From: Bacteroidales bacterium
GTDB taxonomy: Bacteria > Bacteroidota > Bacteroidia > Bacteroidales > UBA932
Assembly (NCBI GenBank): GCA_017534745.1
Contig: JAFXVX010000015.1
Location: 124,001-188,000, forward strand
DNA length: 64,000 bases
Direction: 5' to 3'
Made by a program: the position numbers and the translations under genes. Of the stretch, positions 40,975-49,635 are shown piece after piece. The notes under the pieces were generated by a model. The model was not told the origin of the DNA. It saw only the letters and a program-made list of their open reading frames with translations, and did not search any database. Every line of letters starts with the position of its first letter. Positions within the stretch are counted from its first letter, which is position 1.

Positions 40975-41046
40975 GAGATACTCTCAACCTTCGGTCTCGG
41001 TATGACAGTCTGTCATTTCGACCAAGCGGAGCGCGTGGAGAAATCT
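40974..41046. repeat. Pair of palindromic repeat half-copies between trpB2 and tyrA
   Basis: GGAGATACTCTC and TCTCGGTATGACA (left), then TGTCATTTCGACC and GGAGAAATCT (right), facing each other around GTC. Same family as those at 34327-34410 and inside dnaX. It could fold into a long hairpin in the mRNA. Confidence 0.8.
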
Positions 41047-41061
41047 AAATAGAGAAATTAT

Positions 41062-41916
41062 ATGACAATAGGAATAATAGGACTTGGCCTTATCGGCGGT
41101 TCGATGGGGATTGATCTGCGGAGAAGGGGATTCGCCGACAGGGTGCTCGGAGTGGAGGAAGACCAGGTTGCGGCCGAGGCTGCCGCGAGGATGGGGCTTG
41201 CCGACGAGATAGTCAGCTATGAGCGCTGCGTCGCGGAAAGCGACATCGTTGTCGTCGCAGTTCCGGTCGGGGTCGCTGTGAAGATGGTTCCGGACATACT
41301 GGACCGCTTCAAGGAAGCCGGTTCGGAGGAGAAGATAGTGATGGACGTCTGCTCGACGAAGGAGAAAATCTGCCTTGCGGCAAAATACCATCCCTGCCGT
41401 AAGCAGTTCGTGTCATCGCACCCCATGGCCGGGACGGAGTATTCCGGGCCCTGGGCCGCCATGCCAAACCTTTTCGACGGCAGGGCCTGCATCATCGCGG
41501 ATTCCGCCGAGTCATCTCCTGCCGCAGTGAAGAAGGTCGAAGACCTCTACGGCGTCCTGAATATGAGGATGCTCTACATGGACTCCTCCTCCCATGACGT
41601 CCACACGGCTTATGTTTCACATATCTCCCATATAACATCCTTTGCGTTGGCCCTTACGGTTCTCGACAAGGAAAAGGACGAGAAGCACATCTTCGATCTC
41701 GCTTCCGGCGGCTTTTCCTCCACCGTCCGGCTCGCGAAGTCTAACCCGGATATGTGGGTGCCTATCCTCACCCAGAACCGCGAAAACATCCTCCACGTCG
41801 TGGACACTTATATCCAGAAGATGAACCTCTTCCGCGAAGCAATCGATTCCTTCGACGAGGAGACTGTGCGTTCCCTTATCGAAGAAGCCAACAAAATCAA
41901 AAAAATCATCCGTTGA
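41062..41916 (+). CDS. tyrA: Prephenate dehydrogenase
   Basis: 284 residues. The Rossmann motif GIIGLGLIGGSMG is at 4-16; catalytic His is in SHPMAGTE (about residue 116). It makes 4-hydroxyphenylpyruvate for tyrosine with NAD(P)+. No ACT domain. Ends in TGATG overlap with the DAHP synthase gene, so the two are coupled. Confidence 0.93.
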   Translation: MTIGIIGLGLIGGSMGIDLRRRGFADRVLGVEEDQVAAEAAARMGLADEIVSYERCVAESDIVVVAVPVGVAVKMVPDILDRFKEAGSEEKIVMDVCSTKEKICLAAKYHPCRKQFVSSHPMAGTEYSGPWAAMPNLFDGRACIIADSAESSPAAVKKVEDLYGVLNMRMLYMDSSSHDVHTAYVSHISHITSFALALTVLDKEKDEKHIFDLASGGFSSTVRLAKSNPDMWVPILTQNRENILHVVDTYIQKMNLFREAIDSFDEETVRSLIEEANKIKKIIR

Positions 41917-43022
41917 TGGCTGCACGTAATCTCAATATTACACCTATCGGAGAATGGGGACTGTTCCGGCTGCCGCCGAGGCCGTGCGTTATTGCCGGCC
42001 CCTGCAGCGCCGAGACCGAAGAGCAGATGCTCTCGACGGCCATGGAACTCAGGGCCTTCGGTATCAATGTGTTCCGCGCCGGAATATGGAAGCCTCGCAC
42101 TCATCCGGGCTCCTTCGAGGGCCTCGGGACAGCGGGCCTGAAACTATTGAAAAAAGTCAAGGAAGAGACCGGGATGCACGTCTGCACTGAGGTCGCCGGC
42201 GCGAAGCACGTCTATGAGTGCCTGAAGTACGGGGTGGACCTCCTGTGGATAGGCGCCCGCACGACGGCGAACCCCTTTCTCATGCAGGAGATTGCCGATG
42301 CCCTGCAGGACACCGATGTCCCCGTCCTCGTCAAAAACCCCGTTAATCCGGACATCGACCTCTGGATCGGCGCTCTCGAAAGGCTTAACCGCGCCGGCGT
42401 GACAAAGATCGGAGTTATCCACCGTGGATTCTCCACCTCCGCGCCCATTCCCTACCGCAATGATCCGGGCTGGAGGATTGCCATCGAACTGCGGACTATG
42501 TATCCGGATCTTCCGTTTTTCGCCGACCCTTCCCACATGGCCGGTGATAGGAAATATCTTGTGGAGCTCTCCCAGAGGGCTATGGACCTTGGGCTGGAGG
42601 GACTCATGATAGAGTCCCACTGCGACCCGTCATGCGCCCTGTCGGACGCGAAGCAGCAGCTTACTCCGAAGGATCTGCAAAAGCTTCTGGAAGAGGGGAT
42701 TACCGTTCGCGACAGCTCCTCGGACGACGCCTCCTACAACGAAGGCCTTCACCAACTACGCGCTAAGATTGACGTCCTGGACGAGAACCTCATCAACACT
42801 TTTGCATCGAGGATGAAGGTGAGCCGTGAGATAGGGCTCTACAAGAAGGAGCACAACGTCGCCATCCTCCAGGCTTCGCGCTGGGATGAGGTGCTTGAAA
42901 GAGTGAAGGAGGAAGGCAGGAAGGCGGGACTCTCTGACGAGTTTGTCGTGAAGGTCTTCACGGCGCTCCACGAGGAGTCTATCCGCGCCCAGGACGAGAT
43001 CCTATCCGATAGATCCAAGTAG
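41916..43022 (+). CDS. Bifunctional DAHP synthase / chorismate mutase
   Basis: 368 residues. The N-terminal class-I-beta DAHP synthase (about 1-265) has IAGPCSAET, FRAGIWKPRTHPGSFEG, and the metal region ESHCDPS. The C-terminal AroQ chorismate mutase helices (about 275-365) read LRAKIDVLDENLINTFASRM. It joins the first step of the shikimate pathway with the branch to Phe/Tyr, a fusion common in Bacteroidales that allows feedback through the mutase domain. The ATG at 41916 was chosen by coupling to tyrA. Ends overlapping lpxK by 21 bases. Confidence 0.94.
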   Translation: MAARNLNITPIGEWGLFRLPPRPCVIAGPCSAETEEQMLSTAMELRAFGINVFRAGIWKPRTHPGSFEGLGTAGLKLLKKVKEETGMHVCTEVAGAKHVYECLKYGVDLLWIGARTTANPFLMQEIADALQDTDVPVLVKNPVNPDIDLWIGALERLNRAGVTKIGVIHRGFSTSAPIPYRNDPGWRIAIELRTMYPDLPFFADPSHMAGDRKYLVELSQRAMDLGLEGLMIESHCDPSCALSDAKQQLTPKDLQKLLEEGITVRDSSSDDASYNEGLHQLRAKIDVLDENLINTFASRMKVSREIGLYKKEHNVAILQASRWDEVLERVKEEGRKAGLSDEFVVKVFTALHEESIRAQDEILSDRSK

Positions 43023-44099
43023 GGCGCTTTCGAAGACGCCTTTCTCTTCCTCTGAAAGGAACTCCACTTCGATGGGAATTTTGAAAAGACGTGCCTTCAG
43101 TTCCGAAGGGACGTCTTTTGCGTCCACTATCCTCTGAGCGTCCTTTTCGGTCGTTATCACTACTGCGGTGGGATTGGACTTTATGGCAGCCATTATGGCG
43201 CCGACGTCGGCGCGGGAATAGCGATGGTGATCCGGGAAGGAAAGCCGGCGGACTATCTTGTAAGTGCCTGAAATATAATCTTTCAGCGGCCCGTCCTTGG
43301 CGATGCCGGAAAAGAGGATCGCCCGGGGTGCATAGGTAAACCGGGGGTCCGCCTCTTCATAGACAGGTTGGAGTGAAGAATAGGCTATGGTCGAAAACAA
43401 CAGGATCTGCTCCATGCCCTTCGCGCTGCGGCCGCGGCAGGTCGAGGTGCTGTAGGAATCAATGTTGAGGTAGCCGGCCCACTTACCCCTTTCCCACTCG
43501 TCCAGATAGGGCGGGCATTTGGTCACGATGACGATGTCGGCGTCCGCTATGCGCCGCGGCAGGTCGCGGAGCCCCCCGAGGGGGAGCAGCCTGTCTTTAT
43601 GAATGGGTCGGGAATAATCTACGAGGACTATCGACAGGGTAGGTCTCAGTTTTCTGTACTGGAAGGCGTCGTCGAGGACAATGACGTCGGAAGGCGGAAG
43701 CTCCGCCACCCCTTCGGGATGGACGAGCAGATGGCATCCCTCGACCCTGTCCTTGTCAACAGCGACTGTGACGGAAGGAAATTTTTTCGCAATCTGGAGA
43801 GGTTCGTCTCCGAAACTGGTCGCCGAGCCGTCCCTGAGAACCTTGCGGAAGCCTTTTGTATTCCTCTTGTAGCCTCTTGAGAGCACGGCGATGTTGCTGT
43901 AGGCCCACTTGTCGGAGGAAAGGAGGAGACGGAGGATCATCTCGGTGTGAGGGGTCTTGCCGGTGCCGCCGACGGTGATGTTGCCGACGGAAATCGTCGG
44001 CACCTCCGCGGCGCTGCTCTTCAGCTTCCCCTCGCTGTAGAGCTTATCCCTCAGCGCCAGGGCAATCGTATAGGGAAAAAGTATGATCCTGTCTAACAT
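43002..44099 (-). CDS. lpxK: Tetraacyldisaccharide 4'-kinase
   Basis: 365 residues. Adds the 4'-phosphate in lipid A synthesis at the inner membrane. Walker A is GNITVGGTGKTP (39-50), with the conserved VLDDAFQYRKL. N-terminal hydrophobic helix (IILFPYTIALAL). It overlaps the upstream aminotransferase by seven bases, so they share a transcript. Confidence 0.92.
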   Translation of the reverse strand: MLDRIILFPYTIALALRDKLYSEGKLKSSAAEVPTISVGNITVGGTGKTPHTEMILRLLLSSDKWAYSNIAVLSRGYKRNTKGFRKVLRDGSATSFGDEPLQIAKKFPSVTVAVDKDRVEGCHLLVHPEGVAELPPSDVIVLDDAFQYRKLRPTLSIVLVDYSRPIHKDRLLPLGGLRDLPRRIADADIVIVTKCPPYLDEWERGKWAGYLNIDSYSTSTCRGRSAKGMEQILLFSTIAYSSLQPVYEEADPRFTYAPRAILFSGIAKDGPLKDYISGTYKIVRRLSFPDHHRYSRADVGAIMAAIKSNPTAVVITTEKDAQRIVDAKDVPSELKARLFKIPIEVEFLSEEEKGVFESALLGSIG

Positions 44100-45307
44100 C
44101 CCTGCAAATTTAATATTTTTTTCAACGCGCTTTCAAGGACTGGGATGTCGGCGCAGAGGGAGCAGCGGAGGAAGTCGCTGCCGCCACGGCCGAAGACGAT
44201 ACCGGGGGCCATGAAGACGCCGGCGTCGTAGAGCAGGCGGTCCGAGAGGCGCTCTCCGAGGGTTTTGCCGACGGCGTATTCCCGAATGAGCGGATGGTTC
44301 TCCGGGATGCGGCCCCAGACGAAAAGTCCGGCGGAGTCCGGGTTGTAGCGGAGACCGAGGGTGTCGTATATATTGTGGACCACGTCGCGGCGGCGGCGGT
44401 ACTCGGCGTTAAGCGCCTCGAACCACTCCGGGCCGGAAGAGAGCGCCTCGACAGCCGCCATCTGCAGGGGCTTGAACATCCCGGAGTCCATCTGGCTCTT
44501 GACTTTGAGCACTTCGGCGATGAGGGAAGAGTTTCCTGCTATCATCCCGATCCTCCAGCCTGCCATGTTGTGGGCCTTCGAGAGGGAATTCATCTCGAGG
44601 CAGCACTCCTTCGCTCCCGGGACCGAGAGGATTGAGAGGGGCTTGTCGCAGAGTATGAAGGAATACGGGTTGTCGTTGACTACCAGAATGTTGTGACGAA
44701 GGGCGAAGTCCACGATCCGGCGGTATAGCTCCGGTGTCGCTTTCGTGCCGGTCGGCATGTGGGGATAGTTGATCCACATGAGTTTGATCCCGTCCGGATC
44801 CAGCGACTCAAGCTCGTCGAAATCAGGCATCCAGCCGCTCTCTTCGGTGAGGTTGTAAGTTACGATTTCGGCCTCGGCCAGGCGGGTTGCCGATGAATAG
44901 GTAGGGTATCCGGGATCGGGAATGAGTACGCGGTCTCCGGGGTCCAGGAAGGCGAGACTGGTCAGGAGAATGCCCTCTTTCGAGCCTACAAGTGGCTGTA
45001 TCTCGACGGCAGGGTCGAGATCAACCCCGTAGTAGCGCCTGTACCATGAGGCGAAGGCGCTGCGGAGCTCCGGATTGCCTGTGTAATTCTGATAGCCGTG
45101 CTGGCCGGGGAGCGGAGCTGTCTCCACAAGCTTCTGAATGGCGGGAAGCGGCGGCATCCCGTTGGGGGAGCCGATGCCGAGGTTCACGATGCGCTCCTCG
45201 CCACGGGCCTCCCTTTCGGCGTTGAGCCGGGCCATTTCTTTGTTCTTCAGGGAAAAATAGTATTCTCGGACTCCTTCCGTCCGCCGTGCCGGTCTAATAT
45301 CTATCAT
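44093..45307 (-). CDS. Class I/II PLP-dependent aminotransferase
   Basis: 404 residues. PLP Lys244 is in MNSLSKAHNMAGWR, with NDNPYS and the N-terminal VNLGIGSPNG. Bacteroidales carry a similar aminotransferase beside the Phe/Tyr genes, so it may transaminate prephenate or aromatic keto acids; an LL-diaminopimelate or aspartate role is possible. The substrate is not provable from sequence. It faces the aromatic cluster from the opposite strand and is coupled to lpxK. Confidence 0.88.
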   Translation of the reverse strand: MIDIRPARRTEGVREYYFSLKNKEMARLNAEREARGEERIVNLGIGSPNGMPPLPAIQKLVETAPLPGQHGYQNYTGNPELRSAFASWYRRYYGVDLDPAVEIQPLVGSKEGILLTSLAFLDPGDRVLIPDPGYPTYSSATRLAEAEIVTYNLTEESGWMPDFDELESLDPDGIKLMWINYPHMPTGTKATPELYRRIVDFALRHNILVVNDNPYSFILCDKPLSILSVPGAKECCLEMNSLSKAHNMAGWRIGMIAGNSSLIAEVLKVKSQMDSGMFKPLQMAAVEALSSGPEWFEALNAEYRRRRDVVHNIYDTLGLRYNPDSAGLFVWGRIPENHPLIREYAVGKTLGERLSDRLLYDAGVFMAPGIVFGRGGSDFLRCSLCADIPVLESALKKILNLQGC

Positions 45308-45340
45308 GGTGCGAAATTACGGTTTTTAGTTGAAAAATGC

Positions 45341-45348
45341 TATATTTG
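45341..45348 (+). promoter_or_regulatory. -7 box of rhamnosidase gene
   Basis: TATATTTG, 28 bases before the ATG at 45377. Confidence 0.45.
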
Positions 45349-45376
45349 TATGATTTACCAGATTATATTACACGTT

Positions 45377-47959
45377 ATGAAAAAGATATTTTCTGTTGCG
45401 GCTCTTGCCGCTCTCTTTTGCGCCTGTTCAACAGTAAATGAGCCGGTCGGGCAGAGGGTAGATGCCCTGCCCGATGACGCCTGGGAGGCTTCGGAGTGGA
45501 TTTCCGTGGCAGACGCTCCGGTCGTTATGGGTGAAGTGCATTCTAATGTGAACTGCCGTGCGGCCGACGGCGCTTCCTGGTTCGTCTCCACTTTTGAAAA
45601 CGAGAAACCGGTCCTGAAGGCTGTCTGGATGACGACAGGCCTTGGCGTCTATGACATCTTTATAAATGGAAAACTTATCGGTGAAGAGGTCCTGAAGCCG
45701 GGATTTACCCATTTCGGCAAGACCAAGCTGTCATTTACCTATGATATCACCGATGCCTTCAAGGCTGGCAGCGGCGCTAAAAACACCCTCTCAGCCCAGG
45801 TGACCCCTGGCTGGTGGGCCGACAAGATTATCACCCCTTCCGGATTCAACGGCATGAGGGGTGAGAAGTGCGCCTTCCGCGGCGTTCTGGAAGTGACCTA
45901 CAAGGACAGCACGACCGTCCTTTTCGGGACGGACGTCAAAAACTGGCAGGCCGGTATCGCCGGCCCGGTGAAGCACGCTGATATTTTCGACGGCGAGGAA
46001 TATGACGCCCGCGAAAAACAGGGCTACGAGACTCCGGAAAAGCTTTCGGCGCCTGTAGTCAACAGTGAGTTCCACGGAGAGATCTTCCCCTCCGATGGCG
46101 CCGAGGTCTATCAGAGATGGGACCTCGCCCTCAAGCCGGTGAGCGCCTACGTCTGGAAAGACGTGGCCGACAGCACCGAGGAGCAGTATGGCAAGGTGGT
46201 CATCCTCAGGGAGTTCGCCCCCGGCCTGCCGATGTCGGTTTCCGAGGGTGAGACCCTCGTCATCGACTTTGGGCAGAACGCCGCCGCAGTGCCGTCGTTT
46301 GAGTTCAAGGCTGCCGAGGGCACTGAGCTGACCTTCCTCGGCGGAGAGCTACTCAACGACGGGGCCGGCGCGAAGAGCCGAGGCATGGACGGCCCGGAGG
46401 GCTCGGTCCACAGGCTCAACCTGCGCAGCCCTGACGAGGCTTTCCGTATGGTCTATACCTTCGGTCCCGCCAAGGGATTCGTCTCCTACACTCCGAGATA
46501 CACCTTCTTCGGATACCGTTACGCCTCCATCACCGCGACAGGCGATGTGGTTATCCGCAGGATTGAATCCATCCCCGTCACGTCCATCGCGGCTGACCTT
46601 GAAACAGGTACCATAAAGACCGGTGACGAGAGCATAAACAAGCTCATTTCCAACACTCTCTGGGGTCAGAGGTCCAATTACCTCTCCGTCCCAACCGACT
46701 GCCCGCAGCGCAACGAGCGCCTGGGCTGGACGGCCGACACCCAGGTCTTCACTGAGACAGGTACTTTCTTCGCCAACACGGACGCTTTCTTCCACAAATG
46801 GATGAGGGACATGCGCAACTCCGTGTCTGAGACAGGCTCCTTCCCGGGCGTCGCTCCGACGGCGCAGTACGGCGGCAACATGATGCGGCTCGGCTGGTCC
46901 GACGCCGGCATCATAGTGCCCTGGACCGTCTGGAAGCAGTTTGCCGACACCGCAATCATCGATGAGAACTGGGACGCGATGGACCGCTATTTCGGCCACA
47001 TCACGGAGACCAGTTTCTCCCACGAGGCGATCAGGGAGGAGAACGGCAACTACCAGTGGGCCGACTGGCTCAGCTATGAGCCCCTCGAGAGCTGCAGTCA
47101 CAAGGCTCAGTATAAGGATGAAAACGGCAAGTGGCAGCCTCTGCCGGAGTCAATCGTTTACTGGAATTATCTCGCTGGATGCTATTGGGCGCTGGATGCG
47201 GAGATGATGGCCGATATGGCCGCCGCGACGGGCCGCGACGCTGCCTCGTTCATTATGATTAATGAACTTGCGAAGGATTATCTCAGGAGAGAGTTCCTTA
47301 ATGAGGACGGTACATTTAAGTTGGAGATTCTCAACACTATGCAGACCCCGGCGCTCTTCGCGCTTAGGCTCAGCCTTGTCGAAGGCGATGCCTTAGAGGC
47401 TATGAAGGCTCGTCTTCGCGCCAATTTCGCAGAGCACGACGGATGCCTCCAGACAGGCTTCCTCGGCACATCCATCCTTATGTCCACCCTCACTGACAAC
47501 GGCATGGCGGACATTGCCTGGGACCTTCTCTTTCAGAGAAAGAACCCGAGCTGGCTCTATTCCGTCGATAACGGCGCGACGACCATCTGGGAGCGCTGGA
47601 ACAGTTACACCATCGAGTCCGGCATGGGCCCGAAGGGCATGAACAGTTTCAACCACTACGCCTACGGCTGCGTCTGCCAGTGGATCTGGGAGACTGCGGC
47701 CGGCATCAATGCCGACAAGGCGCAGCCCGGCTTCAAGCATATCGTCCTGAAGCCCGTCCCGGATAAGAGGCTTGGAAGTCTTGAAGCGTCCTTCAACTCT
47801 GCCTCCGGTCTCATCAAGAGTTCCTGGAAGTATTCAGGAGACAACTGGATGTGGGATTTCACCATCCCCGAGGGCGCGACCGCTTCAGTGACGCTTCCCG
47901 GAGAGGACTCCGCGAAGGAGTACGAGTCCGGATCCTACAGCGTCTCGAAGCAGTTGTAG
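45377..47959 (+). CDS. Alpha-L-rhamnosidase (GH78) lipoprotein
   Basis: 860 residues with a lipoprotein signal (KKIFSVAALAALFCAC), so anchored in the periplasm or on the surface. N-terminal beta-sandwich domains (to about 400) are followed by the (alpha/alpha)6 catalytic barrel with the GH78 block TDCPQRNERLGWTADTQVF, where Glu in NERLGW is the likely general acid. It cleaves terminal alpha-L-rhamnose from plant glycosides or pectin. It stands alone without susC/susD genes. The ATG at 45377 begins the signal. Confidence 0.92.
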   Translation: MKKIFSVAALAALFCACSTVNEPVGQRVDALPDDAWEASEWISVADAPVVMGEVHSNVNCRAADGASWFVSTFENEKPVLKAVWMTTGLGVYDIFINGKLIGEEVLKPGFTHFGKTKLSFTYDITDAFKAGSGAKNTLSAQVTPGWWADKIITPSGFNGMRGEKCAFRGVLEVTYKDSTTVLFGTDVKNWQAGIAGPVKHADIFDGEEYDAREKQGYETPEKLSAPVVNSEFHGEIFPSDGAEVYQRWDLALKPVSAYVWKDVADSTEEQYGKVVILREFAPGLPMSVSEGETLVIDFGQNAAAVPSFEFKAAEGTELTFLGGELLNDGAGAKSRGMDGPEGSVHRLNLRSPDEAFRMVYTFGPAKGFVSYTPRYTFFGYRYASITATGDVVIRRIESIPVTSIAADLETGTIKTGDESINKLISNTLWGQRSNYLSVPTDCPQRNERLGWTADTQVFTETGTFFANTDAFFHKWMRDMRNSVSETGSFPGVAPTAQYGGNMMRLGWSDAGIIVPWTVWKQFADTAIIDENWDAMDRYFGHITETSFSHEAIREENGNYQWADWLSYEPLESCSHKAQYKDENGKWQPLPESIVYWNYLAGCYWALDAEMMADMAAATGRDAASFIMINELAKDYLRREFLNEDGTFKLEILNTMQTPALFALRLSLVEGDALEAMKARLRANFAEHDGCLQTGFLGTSILMSTLTDNGMADIAWDLLFQRKNPSWLYSVDNGATTIWERWNSYTIESGMGPKGMNSFNHYAYGCVCQWIWETAAGINADKAQPGFKHIVLKPVPDKRLGSLEASFNSASGLIKSSWKYSGDNWMWDFTIPEGATASVTLPGEDSAKEYESGSYSVSKQL

Positions 47960-47968
47960 AAAAATATT

Positions 47969-47999
47969 TTTGGAAAGATAAAATTTTTATCTACCTTTG
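47969..47999 (+). promoter_or_regulatory. Promoter of tRNA-Val
   Basis: TTTG (47969-47972), exactly 19 bases and TACCTTTG (47992-47999). The spacer contains a perfect palindrome AGATAAAA-T-TTTTATCT (47976-47992). Confidence 0.75.
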
Positions 48000-48026
48000 C
48001 ATCCCCGTTCCCCACGGGGAGTCAAT

Positions 48027-48101
48027 GAGGGCTTAGCTCAGTTGGTTTAGAGCGCCTGCTTGACAGGCAGGAGGTCAGCAGTTCAAGTCTGCTAGTCCTC
48101 A
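48027..48101 (+). tRNA. tRNA-Val (GAC)
   Basis: Cloverleaf of 75 bases: acceptor GAGGGCT pairs with AGTCCTC (one G-T), anticodon stem CCTGC/GCAGG with loop TTGACAG giving anticodon GAC, T stem AGCAG/CTGCT with loop TTCAAGT. The 3' CCA is not encoded (discriminator A then CAGG). Confidence 0.9.
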
Positions 48102-48110
48102 CAGGAGGGG

Positions 48111-48155
48111 AGAGACCGAATGAAGGCTTTTTGCCGGATTTCGGTCTCTTTTTTT
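48111..48155 (+). terminator. Intrinsic terminator after tRNA-Val
   Basis: AGAGACCGAA (48111-48120) pairs with TTCGGTCTCT (48140-48149), followed by a T run to 48155. Its end meets the tolC stop on the other strand. Confidence 0.85.
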
Positions 48156-49617
48156 AAGGGTGGACGTTGCCTTCGGCGCGCTCGAGGTCGGCGACGGCAA
48201 TCTGGAGGCCGACGGCGGCATCGATGTATTCGGAATGGGCCTGGAGCCAGGCGGTCTGGGCGGCGAGGGCGGTATTGGTTTCAATCACCCCGGCCTCGAA
48301 GCCGCTCACGGCCACCCTCAGGTTCTCCTCCGCGCTCTCAAGGGCTTCACGCGTCATTTCCAGCCGCTCTATGGCTTCCTCACAGAGTTTCCTCTGCCGG
48401 GTCACCTGAAGATTGATCATGTCCCTGGCATCGTCGAGCCTGTCACGATAGAGAGTTGCTTCGGCTTTGGCCTTCCGGGTCTTCTGGAGAGCTTCCGTGC
48501 CGTGGAAAATGGGGACGTTTATTACTACGCCGACGCTGAAACGGCCGCCCCAGCGCTGCTCGAAGCCGTTGTTGAAGGATGGATTGGTGGCAAGGTAGTT
48601 TGCCATGAAGGCAATCTGAGGCATCATATCGGCAGCGGCGATGGCTACCTTTTTGTCGTAAATCTTTGATGCCAGGTCCAGGCTCTTTGTCTCGGGCCTG
48701 TCCTCGTACACCTGCTCCATATCCTTCTCCGGACCGGGCACGGCAATAGGGATATCCTCCACTATCTCGTCGGCAAGGAGGATTTCGCTGTCGAGCGGCA
48801 GGCCCGTCTTCTGGCAAAGGAGCATTTTTGCCAGACGGAGGCCGTTTGTGGCCTTCGTGAGCAGGAGCCTGGCCTCACTCGCCTTGACCTTGACCTGCAG
48901 TACGTCGGACTTGGTGGAAAGCCCCGCCTCCATCGACTTCTCCACATCAGCTTCCATCTGCTCCAGCAGGTCCGCATAATTTTCTGCCAGACGTTTTTTT
49001 GCCGCGATAGTGACTATCTGCCAGTAGGCTCCATCGACTTCGGCGAGAACGCTGACATACTTCATGTCGTAACTGCTGAGGGCCAGCTCCTCCGCCAGAC
49101 GTGCAGCCTCGTTCGAATACAGGATTTTTCCGCCCATGAATATAGGCTGACGGGCGGAGATGACGACTCCCAGGGCGTTCTTGACATTAAAATGGAATTC
49201 ATCGTCGATGCTGCAGCCTATCTGGTTGATGGCAGAGGCTATATCAATGCCTTCAATGGCGGCGACAATCTCCTCCAGGACCACTGCGGGGGTACCGAAC
49301 TTGTCCTCTATGGCGGCTTTCAGTTTGTCTCCGGCGTGGCGCAGCTTATCCGACTTTTCATCCGATATCAGATCGATATTCCTGTCATTCCACACATAAG
49401 CTCCGGTAGCGCTGATGCTGGGGAAGAAATATGCCAGAGCTATTTTGCGGTCGTAACCGGCCATCTCCACCTTTGTCTTCTCGCTCTTGAGCTCGCGGTT
49501 GGAGGAGACTGCCATGTCGCGGCAGTCCTCCAGGGTAAGCACCTGCTGCGCTGATGCAGGGAGAAACAGCATCAGCGCAGCTAGCGTCAGGATGGTATGA
49601 GAGGCAGCCCTGTTCAT
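48154..49617 (-). CDS. TolC-family outer-membrane efflux protein
   Basis: 487 residues with a signal peptide (about 1-24, ending SAQQ). Two OEP repeats with long periplasmic coiled coils (LEDCRDMAVSSNRELKSEKT at the start; ARDMINLQVTRQRKLCEEAI later). Forms the trimeric exit duct of tripartite pumps. No periplasmic adaptor or inner-membrane pump is adjacent; it is the last gene after the two dNK genes and an acyl-CoA synthetase, 18 bases from the latter. Confidence 0.88.
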   Translation of the reverse strand: MNRAASHTILTLAALMLFLPASAQQVLTLEDCRDMAVSSNRELKSEKTKVEMAGYDRKIALAYFFPSISATGAYVWNDRNIDLISDEKSDKLRHAGDKLKAAIEDKFGTPAVVLEEIVAAIEGIDIASAINQIGCSIDDEFHFNVKNALGVVISARQPIFMGGKILYSNEAARLAEELALSSYDMKYVSVLAEVDGAYWQIVTIAAKKRLAENYADLLEQMEADVEKSMEAGLSTKSDVLQVKVKASEARLLLTKATNGLRLAKMLLCQKTGLPLDSEILLADEIVEDIPIAVPGPEKDMEQVYEDRPETKSLDLASKIYDKKVAIAAADMMPQIAFMANYLATNPSFNNGFEQRWGGRFSVGVVINVPIFHGTEALQKTRKAKAEATLYRDRLDDARDMINLQVTRQRKLCEEAIERLEMTREALESAEENLRVAVSGFEAGVIETNTALAAQTAWLQAHSEYIDAAVGLQIAVADLERAEGNVHP

Positions 49618-49635
49618 GGAGAAATGGGCCGGAGC

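Noticed and set aside
45098..45376. N-terminal extension of the rhamnosidase
   Set aside because: It overlaps the aminotransferase gene and would bury the lipoprotein signal that begins at 45377.
48027..48101. tRNA as an integration site of a mobile element
   Set aside because: No integrase, no duplicated 3' end of the tRNA and ordinary genes on both sides.
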